Positions 35,557-45,834 of a stretch of 64,000 nt of DNA are shown in pieces (within the stretch, counting starts at the first letter, position 1; each line of letters starts with the position of its first letter). The stretch covers positions 124,001-188,000 of the forward strand of contig CAVZAB010000025.1 in the NCBI GenBank assembly GCA_963773155.1, written 5' to 3'. The notes below the pieces were generated by a model, which was given only the letters and a program-made list of their open reading frames with translations, was not told where the DNA came from and made no database searches. This stretch comes from CAVZAB01 sp963773155. GTDB lineage: Bacteria > Pseudomonadota > Alphaproteobacteria > Rhizobiales > Beijerinckiaceae. Made by a program: the position numbers and the translations under genes.

Positions 35557-38500
35557 ATGGTTAAGCTTTCGATAGTGGCGGGATTGCTGGTTGCACTGAC
35601 CCAAACCGCGGCCGAAGCGCAAGCTCCACTTGGCGTCGAGCGGAATGGCGTTCAGCTGGAATGCAAGCCGCAATATGTCAGTGCGACCGGCAACGGCGAT
35701 CCGATCACGATCATCAAACTCACCTTGTCGGAAAGCAAGCCGCAGATCATCCACGTTGCCCAGAGCGGCCGCCTGTTCAATCGGGCCGACCAATACACGC
35801 AAACCAACGCCCAATGGGCCGACGGGCAATTTTCCTGGAAGGGCCGCAACAATAGAAAGCCCAGTCTCACGATGGTTGGGACATTAAAGGCGATCTCGGA
35901 CGAGCCGAAAATCTATGCCTATACCGAGAGTCTGTTCGATGCCGGCGCGTCCAACGCCAAGACGTTCGAAATGTTCAGCCTCTGCACCGCCGCCCAACCG
36001 GCCGCGCAATCGACCCTCGTTAGTCCCGCCGCCACCGCAATCGAACCGCAAAGGGCTGGCCAGCTCACGCCAAGCGAGACGCAGGCCGATGCCAAGCATC
36101 CGTTCGAATTTCGTCGTCTGATTCTCGACAAATCCAGTGAAGCAAGCGAGGCCTGCTTGCGTTTCAGCCGACCGCTCGATCCGCGTGCCGAGGCGCATTA
36201 TGGCGATTACCTTAAGATCGACCCGCCGATGGCTGCGGCGCTGCACGTGGTTGGAACCGATCTATGCGTCGCCGGTCTCGACAAGGGAACCGAGTATAGT
36301 GTCGTCCTGGCCAAGGGGCTGCCGGCACAATCGGGCGAGCGAACCGCGCAGGTGGAAAAAATCGTCGTCAATCTTGGCGACAAGCCGGCGCTGATTTCGA
36401 TTGCGGGTGATGGCTACATCTTGCCACGCAGCACCAGCAACGGACTGGCGATCCAGACCGTCAATATCGATCGGGTCAGGGTCCGTGTTTTGCGCATGAG
36501 CGACCGGCTGCTGACTACGAGCAAGGATGTATTCGCCAATGAGGCGAGTGACGAGGAGGGCCGCTATTATCGCTATCAGCGCAACCTCCATGCGCTCGAG
36601 AATGGTGGGCTGTACCGCTATCAGCTTCGCGAGCTTATCAACAAAGAGGCTTCGCTGGTCTGGTCTGGTAGCATGGCCATTACGCGCGACCACAATCGCA
36701 CCGTTCAGACCGCGTTTCCGTTGGCTGGCGTGCTGAAGTCCGATCAGCCCGGCGCCTATCTCGTGGTTGCCGAAGATGATGCGCATGCGACGCCGGAAAA
36801 GGTTTTCTCCGGTGGCGAATATGACGCAAGCCAAGACCCCGATTGGCGCGAGGACAACGCCAAAATTCCCGCCCATTGGGTCATGGTCACCGATATCGCT
36901 TTGACGGCGATGACGGGCGTCGACGGCCTGCACGTCGCGGTTCGCTCGCTCAAAAGTGCCGAGCCGCTGCGTGGCGTCAAGCTTGCGTTGATTGCGACCG
37001 GTCAGGATCTGCTCGGCCAGGCAATCAGCGATGGACACGGGCTTGCGACCTTTGCGCCAGGGCTGTTGCGGGGACACGGTGCCGCCTCGGCGGAGACGAT
37101 CCTGGCCTATGGCGAAAACGGTGACTTTGCAATGCTCGACCTCAACCGGGCGGCCTTCGATCTATCGGATCGTGGGGTTTCGGGCAGGCCAAGCCCCGGT
37201 CCGAGCGAGGCCTTCCTCTATGTGGAGCGCGGGGTCTACCGGCCAGGGGAGAGTGTCGAGGTGATGGCACTGCTGCGCGATCGGATCGGCGATGCCATGC
37301 CCAACACGCCATTGACCCTCTTGGTGCGCCGCCCCGACGGCGTCGAGGCCTGGCGCGCTACCCTTGATCCGGCTGCAGAGGGCGGGTTTCATCAAATCGT
37401 CGAACTGAGCAAGACGGCGGCCTTCGGCACCTGGAGCGTCGAGGCGCTCGTCGATCCTGCCGGCGACCCGATCGGTCGCGTGCAGTTCAGTGTGCAGGAC
37501 TTCGTTCCGCAAACGTTGAAGGTGACCCTGAAGCCTTCGGCGAAATCGATCGAGGCCGGCGCTCCGATCGCACTTTCGGTCGACGGACAGTTTCTCTATG
37601 GCGCGCCGGCGGCCGGCCTGAACGGTGAAGCCGAGCTTCACGTGGTGCGCGACGAGAGCCCGGTCTCGAATGCCAAGGGCTATAGTTTTGGCTTGATCGA
37701 CGAAAAAGTCGAGGACAAGACGCAGAGCCTGGAAATGGCACCGGCCGATGATGCCGGCCATGTCGAAATTGCCGACGCGCTCGAAGTGCCGGACGCGGCG
37801 AGCGTGCCGTTGAAAGCGGTCATTACGGCAGGCCTGTTCGAACCCAGCGGAAGGATTGTGCGGGACAAGGTCGAACTGCCGATTCGTAATTTGCCGCTGC
37901 TCATCGGACTGAAACCGCGCTTTTCGGACAATCGAACCCAAGAGGGCAAGAACGCGATCGTCGATGTTCGGGTCTTTGACGACACCGGCACGGCAGTCGC
38001 CAAGGCCGGGTTGCATTGGAGCCTGGTGCGCGAAAGCCGTCACTACGATTGGTTTGAAATGAACAGCGTTTGGCGCTGGCATTACCGCACGATCGACGAG
38101 GAGGTAGCCTCCGGCAGTCTCGATGTTCCCCAGGGCGCCCCGGCGGCGTTCAGCCAGCCCCTGTCCTGGGGCCAGTATCGGCTGGTCGTGGATGATCCCG
38201 AAAGCAAGGCTGCAACGAGCATTCGTTTTGCCTCGGGCTGGACCGAGACGACAGAATCAGCCGACACACCTGACAAGGTCGAGGTCACTCTCGAGAAGCC
38301 AACCTTCAGTATCGGCGAGACAGTTCGGCTGAAGATCAAGGGGCCGTTTGCAGGCAAGGCACTCCTGACTCTCGCCGGCGATCGAGTCTTTGAATCGCGC
38401 GAAATCGAAGTTGCGGCAGAAGGAACAACGCTCGAGGTCAGACCAGCCGCCGATTGGGCGGGTGGGGCCTATGCCATTGTGTCGCTCTATCGGCCGCTCG

Positions 38501-41064
38501 CCTCTGGCCGTCCGCATGATCCGGTACGCGCGGTCGGTCTCGCCTGGATCGGCATCGACCCGGCGCCGCGAACCTTGGCCGTGGCGATCAATGCGCCTGA
38601 GAGGATCATGCCGCGCCAGAGGATCGAATTGTCGCTTGCCATAGACGGCGCCAAAGCGGGCGAACGGACCTTTGTCACGCTTGCCGCAGTTGACGAGGGC
38701 ATTCTGCAGCTGACGCGCTATGAGACACCGGACCCGGCACATTTTCTGTTCGGCAAGCGGCGGCTGGGAATTGACATTCGCGATGATTACGGACGCCTTC
38801 TCGACGGCAGCGCCGACAGCGGAACCATCCGCGAGGGTGGCGATGGGCCAATTGGTGGCCAGCCCCTCGAAGTATCGAGTATGCGGACGGTGGCACTATT
38901 TGCGGGCCCGCTGCTAGTCGAGCGGGATGGGACGGCGAAAATCAATCTGGAAATCCCCGACTTCGAGGGGCAGCTACGACTGATGGCGGTCGCCTATTCT
39001 CGTCATGCCGTAGGCCACGCCGAGCGCCAGCTGATCATCCGCGATCCGGTGATCGCCGATCTGTCCCTGCCGCGCTTCCTCGCCCCCGGCGACGAGGCCC
39101 GGCTGGCCTTGTCCCTGCACAATACCGACGGCAAACCAGGCGCCTACCACCTCGATCTTTCCGCCGATGGCGCCGCCCTGCTTAGTGCGGATCATCCCCT
39201 CGATTATCGGCTCGCTGCCGGCGAAAGGAAGCCCGATGCGGTGACACTCAGGGGGCTCGACGCGGGTATCAGCACGATACGGGCCGATCTCTCCGGACCG
39301 AACGGCTACAAGACTCACCGCGAATGGCAAATTGCCGTTCGTTCGCCGCATTACCCGATCGCCATCGAGGATACCGCTCGCCAGGCCCCTGGCGAGACCT
39401 TTAGCATGGACGATCGACGGCTCGAAGGGCTGGTGCCCGGCAGTGTAAGCGTCAGCCTCGGCTATTCGAGTTTTGCTGGCATCGACGTTGCAAGCCTGCT
39501 GCAATCGCTTAACCGCTATCCCTATGGCTGTAGCGAACAGATTGCGTCGATCGCCTTCCCGCTACTCTATTACAACGATCCCGTTCTCCTCGGTCGGCCG
39601 GCAAAGGACGACACCGTGAAGGCCAGGCTCAAATCGGTGATCGCCACCCTGCTCGATCGTCAGGACGCAAAGGGCAGGTTCGGTCTGTGGCAGGCCAATG
39701 ACGGGCTTGCCTCGGTCTGGCTGAATGTCTATGTGATCGACTTTCTGCAGCATGCGCGCGAAGCGGGCTACCTGGTCGAAGATTCGGCGATGCAGCGCAG
39801 TTTCGGATGGTTGCTGCAGGCTCTGCCGAAGCTCGACCAGGAGAATGGCGGCTGGTACTCGGAAGGGCCTGATGCGACACGGGCCTACGCGCTCTATGTG
39901 ATCGCGCGTGCCGGGCGCGCCGATCCCAAGCAATTGCGCTACGTCCACGATACTATCGACAGCGCCAGACTTGCGGGCGGCGGGTACCAGCCCGCTTCGA
40001 TCCATTGGCAGTCGGGCGGCAAGGCCGACAGTCTCGCCAGTGCGATGAGCCTGGGGCAGCTTGGCGGTGCGCTCACCGCCATGGGCGATCGGACGCGCGG
40101 CCACGACGCGTTTGAAATGGCGCTCGCCAATCTCGGCGTCGCCAATCATCCGGGTTGGTGGTCCTATTCCTATTATTCGGAGGTCCAGGACGCCGCGGCA
40201 CTTGTCGCGGTTGCAGCCGAAGTGGGCGACGAAGGGGTGGCGCAGCGAGCTCTCCAGCGGCTCCTGACGCTAAAGCCGTCGTCTGAAAGCCTTAACACGC
40301 AGGAAAAGGCCTGGATCCTGGCTGGCGTGCATGCCCTCAACAAGGAGAATGGCGGGCAGGCGCTTTCGATCAACGACAAGGATCAGCCAAACCTGAAACT
40401 GCCCTTTGCGCTCGCCCCGACCAGCGAGGACCTGCACAGAGGCATGAGTGTGGTCAATACAGGTGGGCGCGATCTTTGGCGAACGCTGGTCATTCGCGGC
40501 GCGCCGACCGCGGCGCCGTCGGCCATGGAGGCTGGCTATAGTCTCACGAGGACCTATCTGACGCTCGATGGCAAGCCGCTCGACCCGAGCCATTTGCGCC
40601 AGAACGACCGGCTGATCGTCTCGATCGAAGGTAAGAGCAACAACTCGGAGGCGCACCAGAGCGTGCTCGTCGACATGTTGCCGGCTGGCTGGGAGATCGA
40701 GGGGCCGGTCGCAGTGCAGGCCAAGCCGGCGGCTGATTCCGAAGAATCCGACGGCGAGCAGGAAGCGATCCCTGCAAGCAAGGGCTATGCGTTTCTCGGA
40801 CCGCTCACCAACGCCTTTGTCACGGAGGCACGCGACGATCGGTTTGTCGCGGCGTTCGACCTGGGCAAGCCACGCTCGGACTATGCCAGCTCCTATTATG
40901 CGCGCAACGCTGGCCTCGCAGATAGTGCCTTCCACGTGGCCTATATTGTGCGCGTCGTAACGCCGGGCCGTTTCATCCGGCCGGCGGCGATTGTTGAAGA
41001 CATGTATCGGCCGGGCGTGATGGCCCGCTCCAATTCCTCGCAGACCACCACCGACCCGCGCTGA
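35557..41064 (+). CDS. Bacterial alpha-2-macroglobulin (thioester type)
   Basis: An 1835-residue periplasmic protease trap. A signal peptide (LSIVAGLLVALTQTAAEAQA) starts at the ATG at 35557; the longer frame from 35386 would hide it. The bait and MG domains precede the thioester motif YPYGCSEQ with C1325 and Q1328, so the covalent trapping chemistry is retained. The thioester is followed by the complement-like alpha-barrel (LYYNDPVLLG to YAVSYYSEVQD-like repeats). Unlike E. coli YfhM no lipobox Cys follows the signal peptide, so it is probably soluble in the periplasm. The pbpC gene starts 2 bp after the stop, the usual pairing in which A2M protects a cell wall repaired by PBP1C. Confidence 0.93.
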   Translation: MVKLSIVAGLLVALTQTAAEAQAPLGVERNGVQLECKPQYVSATGNGDPITIIKLTLSESKPQIIHVAQSGRLFNRADQYTQTNAQWADGQFSWKGRNNRKPSLTMVGTLKAISDEPKIYAYTESLFDAGASNAKTFEMFSLCTAAQPAAQSTLVSPAATAIEPQRAGQLTPSETQADAKHPFEFRRLILDKSSEASEACLRFSRPLDPRAEAHYGDYLKIDPPMAAALHVVGTDLCVAGLDKGTEYSVVLAKGLPAQSGERTAQVEKIVVNLGDKPALISIAGDGYILPRSTSNGLAIQTVNIDRVRVRVLRMSDRLLTTSKDVFANEASDEEGRYYRYQRNLHALENGGLYRYQLRELINKEASLVWSGSMAITRDHNRTVQTAFPLAGVLKSDQPGAYLVVAEDDAHATPEKVFSGGEYDASQDPDWREDNAKIPAHWVMVTDIALTAMTGVDGLHVAVRSLKSAEPLRGVKLALIATGQDLLGQAISDGHGLATFAPGLLRGHGAASAETILAYGENGDFAMLDLNRAAFDLSDRGVSGRPSPGPSEAFLYVERGVYRPGESVEVMALLRDRIGDAMPNTPLTLLVRRPDGVEAWRATLDPAAEGGFHQIVELSKTAAFGTWSVEALVDPAGDPIGRVQFSVQDFVPQTLKVTLKPSAKSIEAGAPIALSVDGQFLYGAPAAGLNGEAELHVVRDESPVSNAKGYSFGLIDEKVEDKTQSLEMAPADDAGHVEIADALEVPDAASVPLKAVITAGLFEPSGRIVRDKVELPIRNLPLLIGLKPRFSDNRTQEGKNAIVDVRVFDDTGTAVAKAGLHWSLVRESRHYDWFEMNSVWRWHYRTIDEEVASGSLDVPQGAPAAFSQPLSWGQYRLVVDDPESKAATSIRFASGWTETTESADTPDKVEVTLEKPTFSIGETVRLKIKGPFAGKALLTLAGDRVFESREIEVAAEGTTLEVRPAADWAGGAYAIVSLYRPLASGRPHDPVRAVGLAWIGIDPAPRTLAVAINAPERIMPRQRIELSLAIDGAKAGERTFVTLAAVDEGILQLTRYETPDPAHFLFGKRRLGIDIRDDYGRLLDGSADSGTIREGGDGPIGGQPLEVSSMRTVALFAGPLLVERDGTAKINLEIPDFEGQLRLMAVAYSRHAVGHAERQLIIRDPVIADLSLPRFLAPGDEARLALSLHNTDGKPGAYHLDLSADGAALLSADHPLDYRLAAGERKPDAVTLRGLDAGISTIRADLSGPNGYKTHREWQIAVRSPHYPIAIEDTARQAPGETFSMDDRRLEGLVPGSVSVSLGYSSFAGIDVASLLQSLNRYPYGCSEQIASIAFPLLYYNDPVLLGRPAKDDTVKARLKSVIATLLDRQDAKGRFGLWQANDGLASVWLNVYVIDFLQHAREAGYLVEDSAMQRSFGWLLQALPKLDQENGGWYSEGPDATRAYALYVIARAGRADPKQLRYVHDTIDSARLAGGGYQPASIHWQSGGKADSLASAMSLGQLGGALTAMGDRTRGHDAFEMALANLGVANHPGWWSYSYYSEVQDAAALVAVAAEVGDEGVAQRALQRLLTLKPSSESLNTQEKAWILAGVHALNKENGGQALSINDKDQPNLKLPFALAPTSEDLHRGMSVVNTGGRDLWRTLVIRGAPTAAPSAMEAGYSLTRTYLTLDGKPLDPSHLRQNDRLIVSIEGKSNNSEAHQSVLVDMLPAGWEIEGPVAVQAKPAADSEESDGEQEAIPASKGYAFLGPLTNAFVTEARDDRFVAAFDLGKPRSDYASSYYARNAGLADSAFHVAYIVRVVTPGRFIRPAAIVEDMYRPGVMARSNSSQTTTDPR

Positions 41065-41066
41065 AC

Positions 41067-43091
41067 ATGGGCCGGCGCGCCGTCCTTGCCCTAATCGCGC
41101 TTCTGCCACTTGCCGCTTGCGCCATTTTGTTCGATCGCGCCTTTCCGCCTGATCTCGGCCGATGGCGCGAAGTGTCGCTCGAAGTCGAGGGCCGTGATGG
41201 CGAGCCCCTCAAAATCTTCACAACGCATGACGGCATGGTCCGGCTCGCGGGCTCACTCGTCGACACCGATCCGCACTACCTCGATGTGCTGCTGACGACC
41301 GAGGATCGCCGCTTCTTCCTGCATCCGGGGGTTGATCCGCTGGCTTTGGGACGGGCATTGCTTCAACTCGTCAGCCGCGGGCACGTTGTTTCTGGCGGCT
41401 CCACTCTTACCATGCAGGTGGCGAGGCTGCTGGTGCCGCATCGGCATGATCTTTTCGGCAAATTCGTCGACATAATTCGCGCTTTCCAGCTCGAAGTGCG
41501 ATTTACCAAGCGCGAAATCCTCACGATCTATCTTACCCTGGCGCCGATGGGTGGAAATCTCGAAGGTGTGCGCGCTGCCAGCCGAGCCTATTTTGCCAAG
41601 GAGCCTGCGCATCTGACTCCCGCGGAAACGGCGCTGCTCGTCAGCATTCCGCAAAGCCCTAGTCGACTTCGGCCGGATCGCCACCCTGCGGCGGCGGCCC
41701 AAGCGCTGCTGCGACTTTGCACCCGTAACGCAAAGGCGGGCTGCGACGCTTCGGCAGCGTTACCGGCAATCGCGCGGCCGGCGCTTCCGCTGCATGCCCT
41801 GCATCTTGCCGACGCCTTGCGGTTGGCCGGTCGCAAGGGGGCGGTGCGAACCACGCTTGACGCCGATCTGCAACAGGCCGTCGAGATGTTGGCGCGCCGG
41901 GAAGCCAGCTGGCTCGGCGATCATGCCAATGTCGCGGTTCTGGCGGTCGCCAATGACGACCGGTCCATTCTAGCCTATCTTGGCGGCAACGATTATTTCG
42001 GCCGGGCCGGCATGGTCGACATGGTCCGGGCATTGCGTTCGCCGGGCTCGACGCTCAAGCCCTTCATCTATGGGTTGGCCTTTGACGACAGCATCATCGG
42101 TCCGGACACGATTGTCGAGGATCTCCCGGTGCGATTTGGCGATTACGCGCCGGCCGATTTCGACCGCGTCTTTCACGGCTCGGTGAGTGCGCGCGAGGCG
42201 CTGCAGCAATCCTACAATTCGCCTGCCGTCAAACTGCTGCACGAAGTAGGGGCAGGGAAATTTGCGGCGACGCTTCGCCTGGCCGGCGCTCACCTGGAAT
42301 TCCCAGGCGACGCGATGGCGCCGGGACTGCCGCTGGCTCTCGGTGGCGTCGGCGTGACGTTGCGCGATCTGACCATGCTCTATGCCGGCTTGGCGACAGC
42401 GGGTCAGCCGGCCAATCTGCGCCTGGTGCCGGAGGCGCCGATCATCGCCAACCCGCCGCTCATGACGGCGGCATCGGCCAAGGCCGTGCGGGAAATTCTG
42501 GGCGGCGTGCCGCCACCCGATGGGGTTGCTCCGCCAAGCAACCGCGCCATCGCCTACAAGACCGGAACTTCCTATGGATTTCGTGACGCGCTGGCTGTCG
42601 GGTTTTCCGGCAAATACACGGTGGCAGTCTGGGTCGGCCGTACCGAAGGCACACCGCGACCGGGTGCCTATGGCCGCAACACCGCAGCACCCCTGCTGTT
42701 TCAAATTTTCGACCTTCTTCCACCCGAGCCAATGGCCCCCGACGGGGTCCGGGCAATCGCCAGCCGGCATCTTGCTGCCGGGCTCAAGCATTTTGTGGCC
42801 TCAAACGACCTCATGGGGCTTACCGCAGCCCACGGAAGCCCGCCACGGATCACCTATCCGCCGGCGGGGGCCCATATTGAACTCGCCCGCTCCGGCAAGG
42901 ACCTGGCGCCGCTTACCCTCGAGGCAGCGGGCGGCTCGCCCCCCTATCGATGGGCTGTCAACGGGCAGCCGGTAGCGCCGCCGCGGATTGGCGCACCTGT
43001 CGCGTGGGTGCCCGATGGCCCCGGCTTTGTGAAGATCTCGGTGACGGATCATGCCTCCCTGACCGCGACAGCCGAGGTTTGGATTGAATAG
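41067..43091 (+). CDS. pbpC: Penicillin-binding protein 1C
   Basis: A 674-residue bifunctional peptidoglycan synthase. An N-terminal membrane anchor (VLALIALLPLAACAILF) is followed by the glycosyltransferase domain with catalytic TTEDRRFFLHPGVD and GGSTLTMQVARLL. The transpeptidase has SxxK in SPGSTLKPF, SxN in QSYNSPAVK and KTG in AYKTGTSYG. A C-terminal BiPBP_C domain (about residues 590-674) distinguishes PBP1C. It forms an operon with the alpha-2-macroglobulin gene 2 bp upstream. Confidence 0.95.
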   Translation: MGRRAVLALIALLPLAACAILFDRAFPPDLGRWREVSLEVEGRDGEPLKIFTTHDGMVRLAGSLVDTDPHYLDVLLTTEDRRFFLHPGVDPLALGRALLQLVSRGHVVSGGSTLTMQVARLLVPHRHDLFGKFVDIIRAFQLEVRFTKREILTIYLTLAPMGGNLEGVRAASRAYFAKEPAHLTPAETALLVSIPQSPSRLRPDRHPAAAAQALLRLCTRNAKAGCDASAALPAIARPALPLHALHLADALRLAGRKGAVRTTLDADLQQAVEMLARREASWLGDHANVAVLAVANDDRSILAYLGGNDYFGRAGMVDMVRALRSPGSTLKPFIYGLAFDDSIIGPDTIVEDLPVRFGDYAPADFDRVFHGSVSAREALQQSYNSPAVKLLHEVGAGKFAATLRLAGAHLEFPGDAMAPGLPLALGGVGVTLRDLTMLYAGLATAGQPANLRLVPEAPIIANPPLMTAASAKAVREILGGVPPPDGVAPPSNRAIAYKTGTSYGFRDALAVGFSGKYTVAVWVGRTEGTPRPGAYGRNTAAPLLFQIFDLLPPEPMAPDGVRAIASRHLAAGLKHFVASNDLMGLTAAHGSPPRITYPPAGAHIELARSGKDLAPLTLEAAGGSPPYRWAVNGQPVAPPRIGAPVAWVPDGPGFVKISVTDHASLTATAEVWIE

Positions 43092-43178
43092 ACCGGCGGG
43101 CGTTGATCCGGGTCAAGGCCTGCTGCTTGTCGCTGTGGTCGACTTACTCTCTGGGATGGTTCTGAGGAGGGCCAAGCA

Positions 43179-43652
43179 ATGAATGCTCCGAACCCCACGC
43201 TCGCCCTGCGAGGCATCGAAGCCGAAGCCTTTATGTCGGTCGCGGATCTGAAGAAATATCTGGCCGACAGCGAGATGGCCAAGGCTTCGAAGGATTATTC
43301 TGCGCATGACCGGGCCGCCGAGGCGAAGAAGGAATATTTGAAGAAATTATCGACGCCAATCGAACTCGGCCCGGAAAGGGTGCGTGCCTTTCTCGGCCGG
43401 GTGAAGGCGGCGGCCGAGCGCGGAAATTCGGAAATGATGATCGGCCGGTTCCCGGTTGAATTATGCACCGACAATGGGCGGGCCATCAATAATTCCGAAA
43501 CGGACTGGCCGAACACGCTAACGGGGGTGCCGCGGCAGGTCTTCGAGGTCTGGCAGTCGCAATTGCGGCCGCTCGGCTACTATTGGAAGGCTATGATTGT
43601 GGAGTGGCCGAATAGTCTGCCGGGGGAGGTTGGCTTATTCATCACTTGGTGA
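43179..43652 (+). CDS. Hypothetical protein upstream of ppk2
   Basis: A 157-residue soluble protein behind a GAGGAGGG ribosome site. The N-terminal half is charged and helical (SVADLKKYLADSEMAKASK, DRAAEAKKEYLKKLS). The C-terminal half is more globular with several Trp (SETDWPNTLTGVPRQVFEVW, YYWKAMIVEWPNSLPGEVG). No known family is recognised. It ends 13 bp before the polyphosphate kinase 2 gene and is probably co-transcribed with it. Confidence 0.75.
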   Translation: MNAPNPTLALRGIEAEAFMSVADLKKYLADSEMAKASKDYSAHDRAAEAKKEYLKKLSTPIELGPERVRAFLGRVKAAAERGNSEMMIGRFPVELCTDNGRAINNSETDWPNTLTGVPRQVFEVWQSQLRPLGYYWKAMIVEWPNSLPGEVGLFITW

Positions 43653-43665
43653 GGGGGAGGAGCGG

Positions 43666-44487
43666 ATGGAGAGGCTTATCAAGTCGCGAAACGACGAAGC
43701 CGAAGTGCATGTCGAAAAGCTGAAGCGTGCCGACTATGAACGCGAATTGGCGAAGCTCCATGTGGAACTGGTCAAGCTGCAGGAATGGGTGAAGCGCGAC
43801 GGCAAGAAGATCTGCGTCCTGTTCGAAGGCCGCGACGGGGCCGGTAAGGGCGGTGTTATCAAGGCGATAACCGAAAGAGTCAGCCCACGGGTGTTTCGCG
43901 TCGTTGCTCTGCCTGCACCGACCGAGCGCGAGAAATCGCAGATGTATATCCAACGCTATATCCCGCATCTGCCAGCCGCCTCCGAAATCGTCATCTTCGA
44001 TCGCAGCTGGTACAATCGCGCCGGTGTCGAGCGGGTGATGGGATTTTGCAGCGAAGACCAGGTGAGTAAGTTTCTTTCCGCCGCCCCGGCGGTCGAGAGA
44101 GCCATTGTCGAATCCGGCGTCACGCTGATCAAATATTGGCTCGAGGTCAGCCCGGACGAGCAGACAAGGCGCCTCGAATCCCGGATCAACGACAAACGGA
44201 AGATCTGGAAATTGTCGAAAATGGATCTCAAGTCCTATTCGCGCTGGTACGATTATTCGAAGGCGCGCGACGACATGTTCCGCGCAACCGATTCCTCCTG
44301 GGCGCCGTGGTTTGTGGCGCGTTCGGACAATAAGAGGCGTGCACGGCTGAATATCATCAAACATTTTCTTAGCCGCATTCCCTACGAGGGTGTCGATTAC
44401 GGCAAGATCAAACTTCCCAAGCGCCAAAAGCCGGAGGGCTACAAGGAGCCTGATTATCCATTCAAATACATTCCGGAGCGCTGCTGA
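43666..44487 (+). CDS. ppk2: Polyphosphate kinase 2
   Basis: A 273-residue PPK2 family kinase that moves phosphate between polyphosphate and nucleoside di- or monophosphates. Walker A is FEGRDGAGKGG (residues 53-63); the Walker B/lid motif is FDRSWYNRAGVE; the lid region reads RINDKRKIWKLSKMD. The ATG at 43666 follows GGGGGAGG. One-domain length places it in class I or III, mostly ADP- or GDP-phosphorylating. It sits directly downstream of an unknown gene that may be functionally linked. Confidence 0.94.
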   Translation: MERLIKSRNDEAEVHVEKLKRADYERELAKLHVELVKLQEWVKRDGKKICVLFEGRDGAGKGGVIKAITERVSPRVFRVVALPAPTEREKSQMYIQRYIPHLPAASEIVIFDRSWYNRAGVERVMGFCSEDQVSKFLSAAPAVERAIVESGVTLIKYWLEVSPDEQTRRLESRINDKRKIWKLSKMDLKSYSRWYDYSKARDDMFRATDSSWAPWFVARSDNKRRARLNIIKHFLSRIPYEGVDYGKIKLPKRQKPEGYKEPDYPFKYIPERC

Positions 44488-44528
44488 CCGGCGGGCCCAC
44501 GGGCCGCGTGGCGTTTATCGGGGGCCGC

Positions 44529-45536
44529 TCATTTGTAGCCGATCGCCATGGAATCCGGGCCGACCAAAGGCTCTAAGCGGGTCCTCGAAAAACCGGCGGC
44601 GCGTAACCAGTCAAGACAATCGGCTCCAGTATAATCGAAGCCGCCGGGTGTTTCGATCAGCATGTTCAAGCTCATCAGCAGGCCGAAGGCATTCTCCCGC
44701 CGCTCGTCGTCGATCATCGCGTCGTAGACAATGACGGCGCCGTCCTTGGGCAGCGCCTCGTAAGCCTTGGCAAGAAGCATCGCCTTCTGCGGTAGATCCC
44801 AATCGTGCAGAATGTGACCCATAATGATCACATCCACCGGCGGCAACTTGTCGGCAAAGAAGTTTCCGGGTTGAAATCTAATACGATCGGCAAGAAGATT
44901 GGCGGCAACAAAAGGCTCGAAAACCGGTCCGACGGCGGCAAGGTCGAAGCCGATTCCCGTGAGCTGCGGGTGCGACTTGGCTAGCGTGACGGCCAGCCTG
45001 CCCTGGGCGGTGCCGATGTCGGCGAAGGTCTTGTAGCGGCTCCATTCGAACTTGCTCGCAATGGCCTGTGCGGCGCCCTGGCTCAGGCCGCTCATCGCCG
45101 ATAGAAAGCCATGCAGTCTCTGCGGGTCGGCGTAGATTTTGGCGAAGAAATCCTCGCCGCCGCGGCTCTCGTTTTGCGGCTCGCCCGTTCGCAGGGCTTG
45201 GGTGAGGGAGCCCCAAAAGCCGTAAAGTCTGGCATTGGCCATTTCCAGGATGCCGCCGACATAGGTCGGCTTGTTGCGGTCGAGAAAGTGATCGCTCTCA
45301 GCGGTGTTGGCATAGACCCCATCGCGCCGCTCGAGCAGCTTTAAGGCCACGAGCGCGTCGAGAAAGTCGCGCGCCGAGCGCTGGTGCAGGCCCAGTCTGT
45401 CTTGCACGGTCGAAAGTTCGGCGGGGGACTCGGCGAGAATTGTAAAAAGGCCGAGTTCAACGGCGCTCAAAAGGGTTTTTGAAGCCCAGAAACCCAAGCC
45501 GAGTTTCATGATCGGCTCTGGCGAGAGTGCACCCAT
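44529..45536 (-). CDS. Acetylserotonin-type O-methyltransferase family protein
   Basis: A 335-residue SAM methyltransferase of the plant-like O-methyltransferase family. The N-terminal dimerization winged helix (ELGLFTILAESPAELSTVQDRLGL) precedes the Rossmann domain with TFADIGTAQGRLAVTLAKSHP (motif I) and the catalytic ILHDWDLPQKAMLL. Related proteins methylate hydroxylated carotenoids (CrtF) or other phenolic or alcohol groups; no such cluster is nearby, so the substrate stays open. It is divergent from the oxygenase gene. Confidence 0.85.
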   Translation of the reverse strand: MGALSPEPIMKLGLGFWASKTLLSAVELGLFTILAESPAELSTVQDRLGLHQRSARDFLDALVALKLLERRDGVYANTAESDHFLDRNKPTYVGGILEMANARLYGFWGSLTQALRTGEPQNESRGGEDFFAKIYADPQRLHGFLSAMSGLSQGAAQAIASKFEWSRYKTFADIGTAQGRLAVTLAKSHPQLTGIGFDLAAVGPVFEPFVAANLLADRIRFQPGNFFADKLPPVDVIIMGHILHDWDLPQKAMLLAKAYEALPKDGAVIVYDAMIDDERRENAFGLLMSLNMLIETPGGFDYTGADCLDWLRAAGFSRTRLEPLVGPDSMAIGYK

Positions 45537-45834
45537 CCTGTACCCCCATTGGCGCCGGCTATCCGTCCAAGTCAGAGCCGGCGATTAGCCCTGCCTCAGC
45601 TTGCGAAACTCGCCGATCCCGCGCTCTGACGGAAGCGCCGCAGGGGGCGCGATTGCCTCATCGGAGGTCCTATCAGGAGACGCGGTTTCCTCCAAGACCC
45701 GGGGCGCCGCACGCCCGGTCGCGGCCAGGCGCGGCAGCCAATGCAGAGCGCCAGGTTTGCGCTGTGGCGGCCTTGCCGCGTTGTGCTATGAGAGGCAGCG
45801 GGGACGCCGCACGAGCCCCGGTCCGAGAGGTCGC

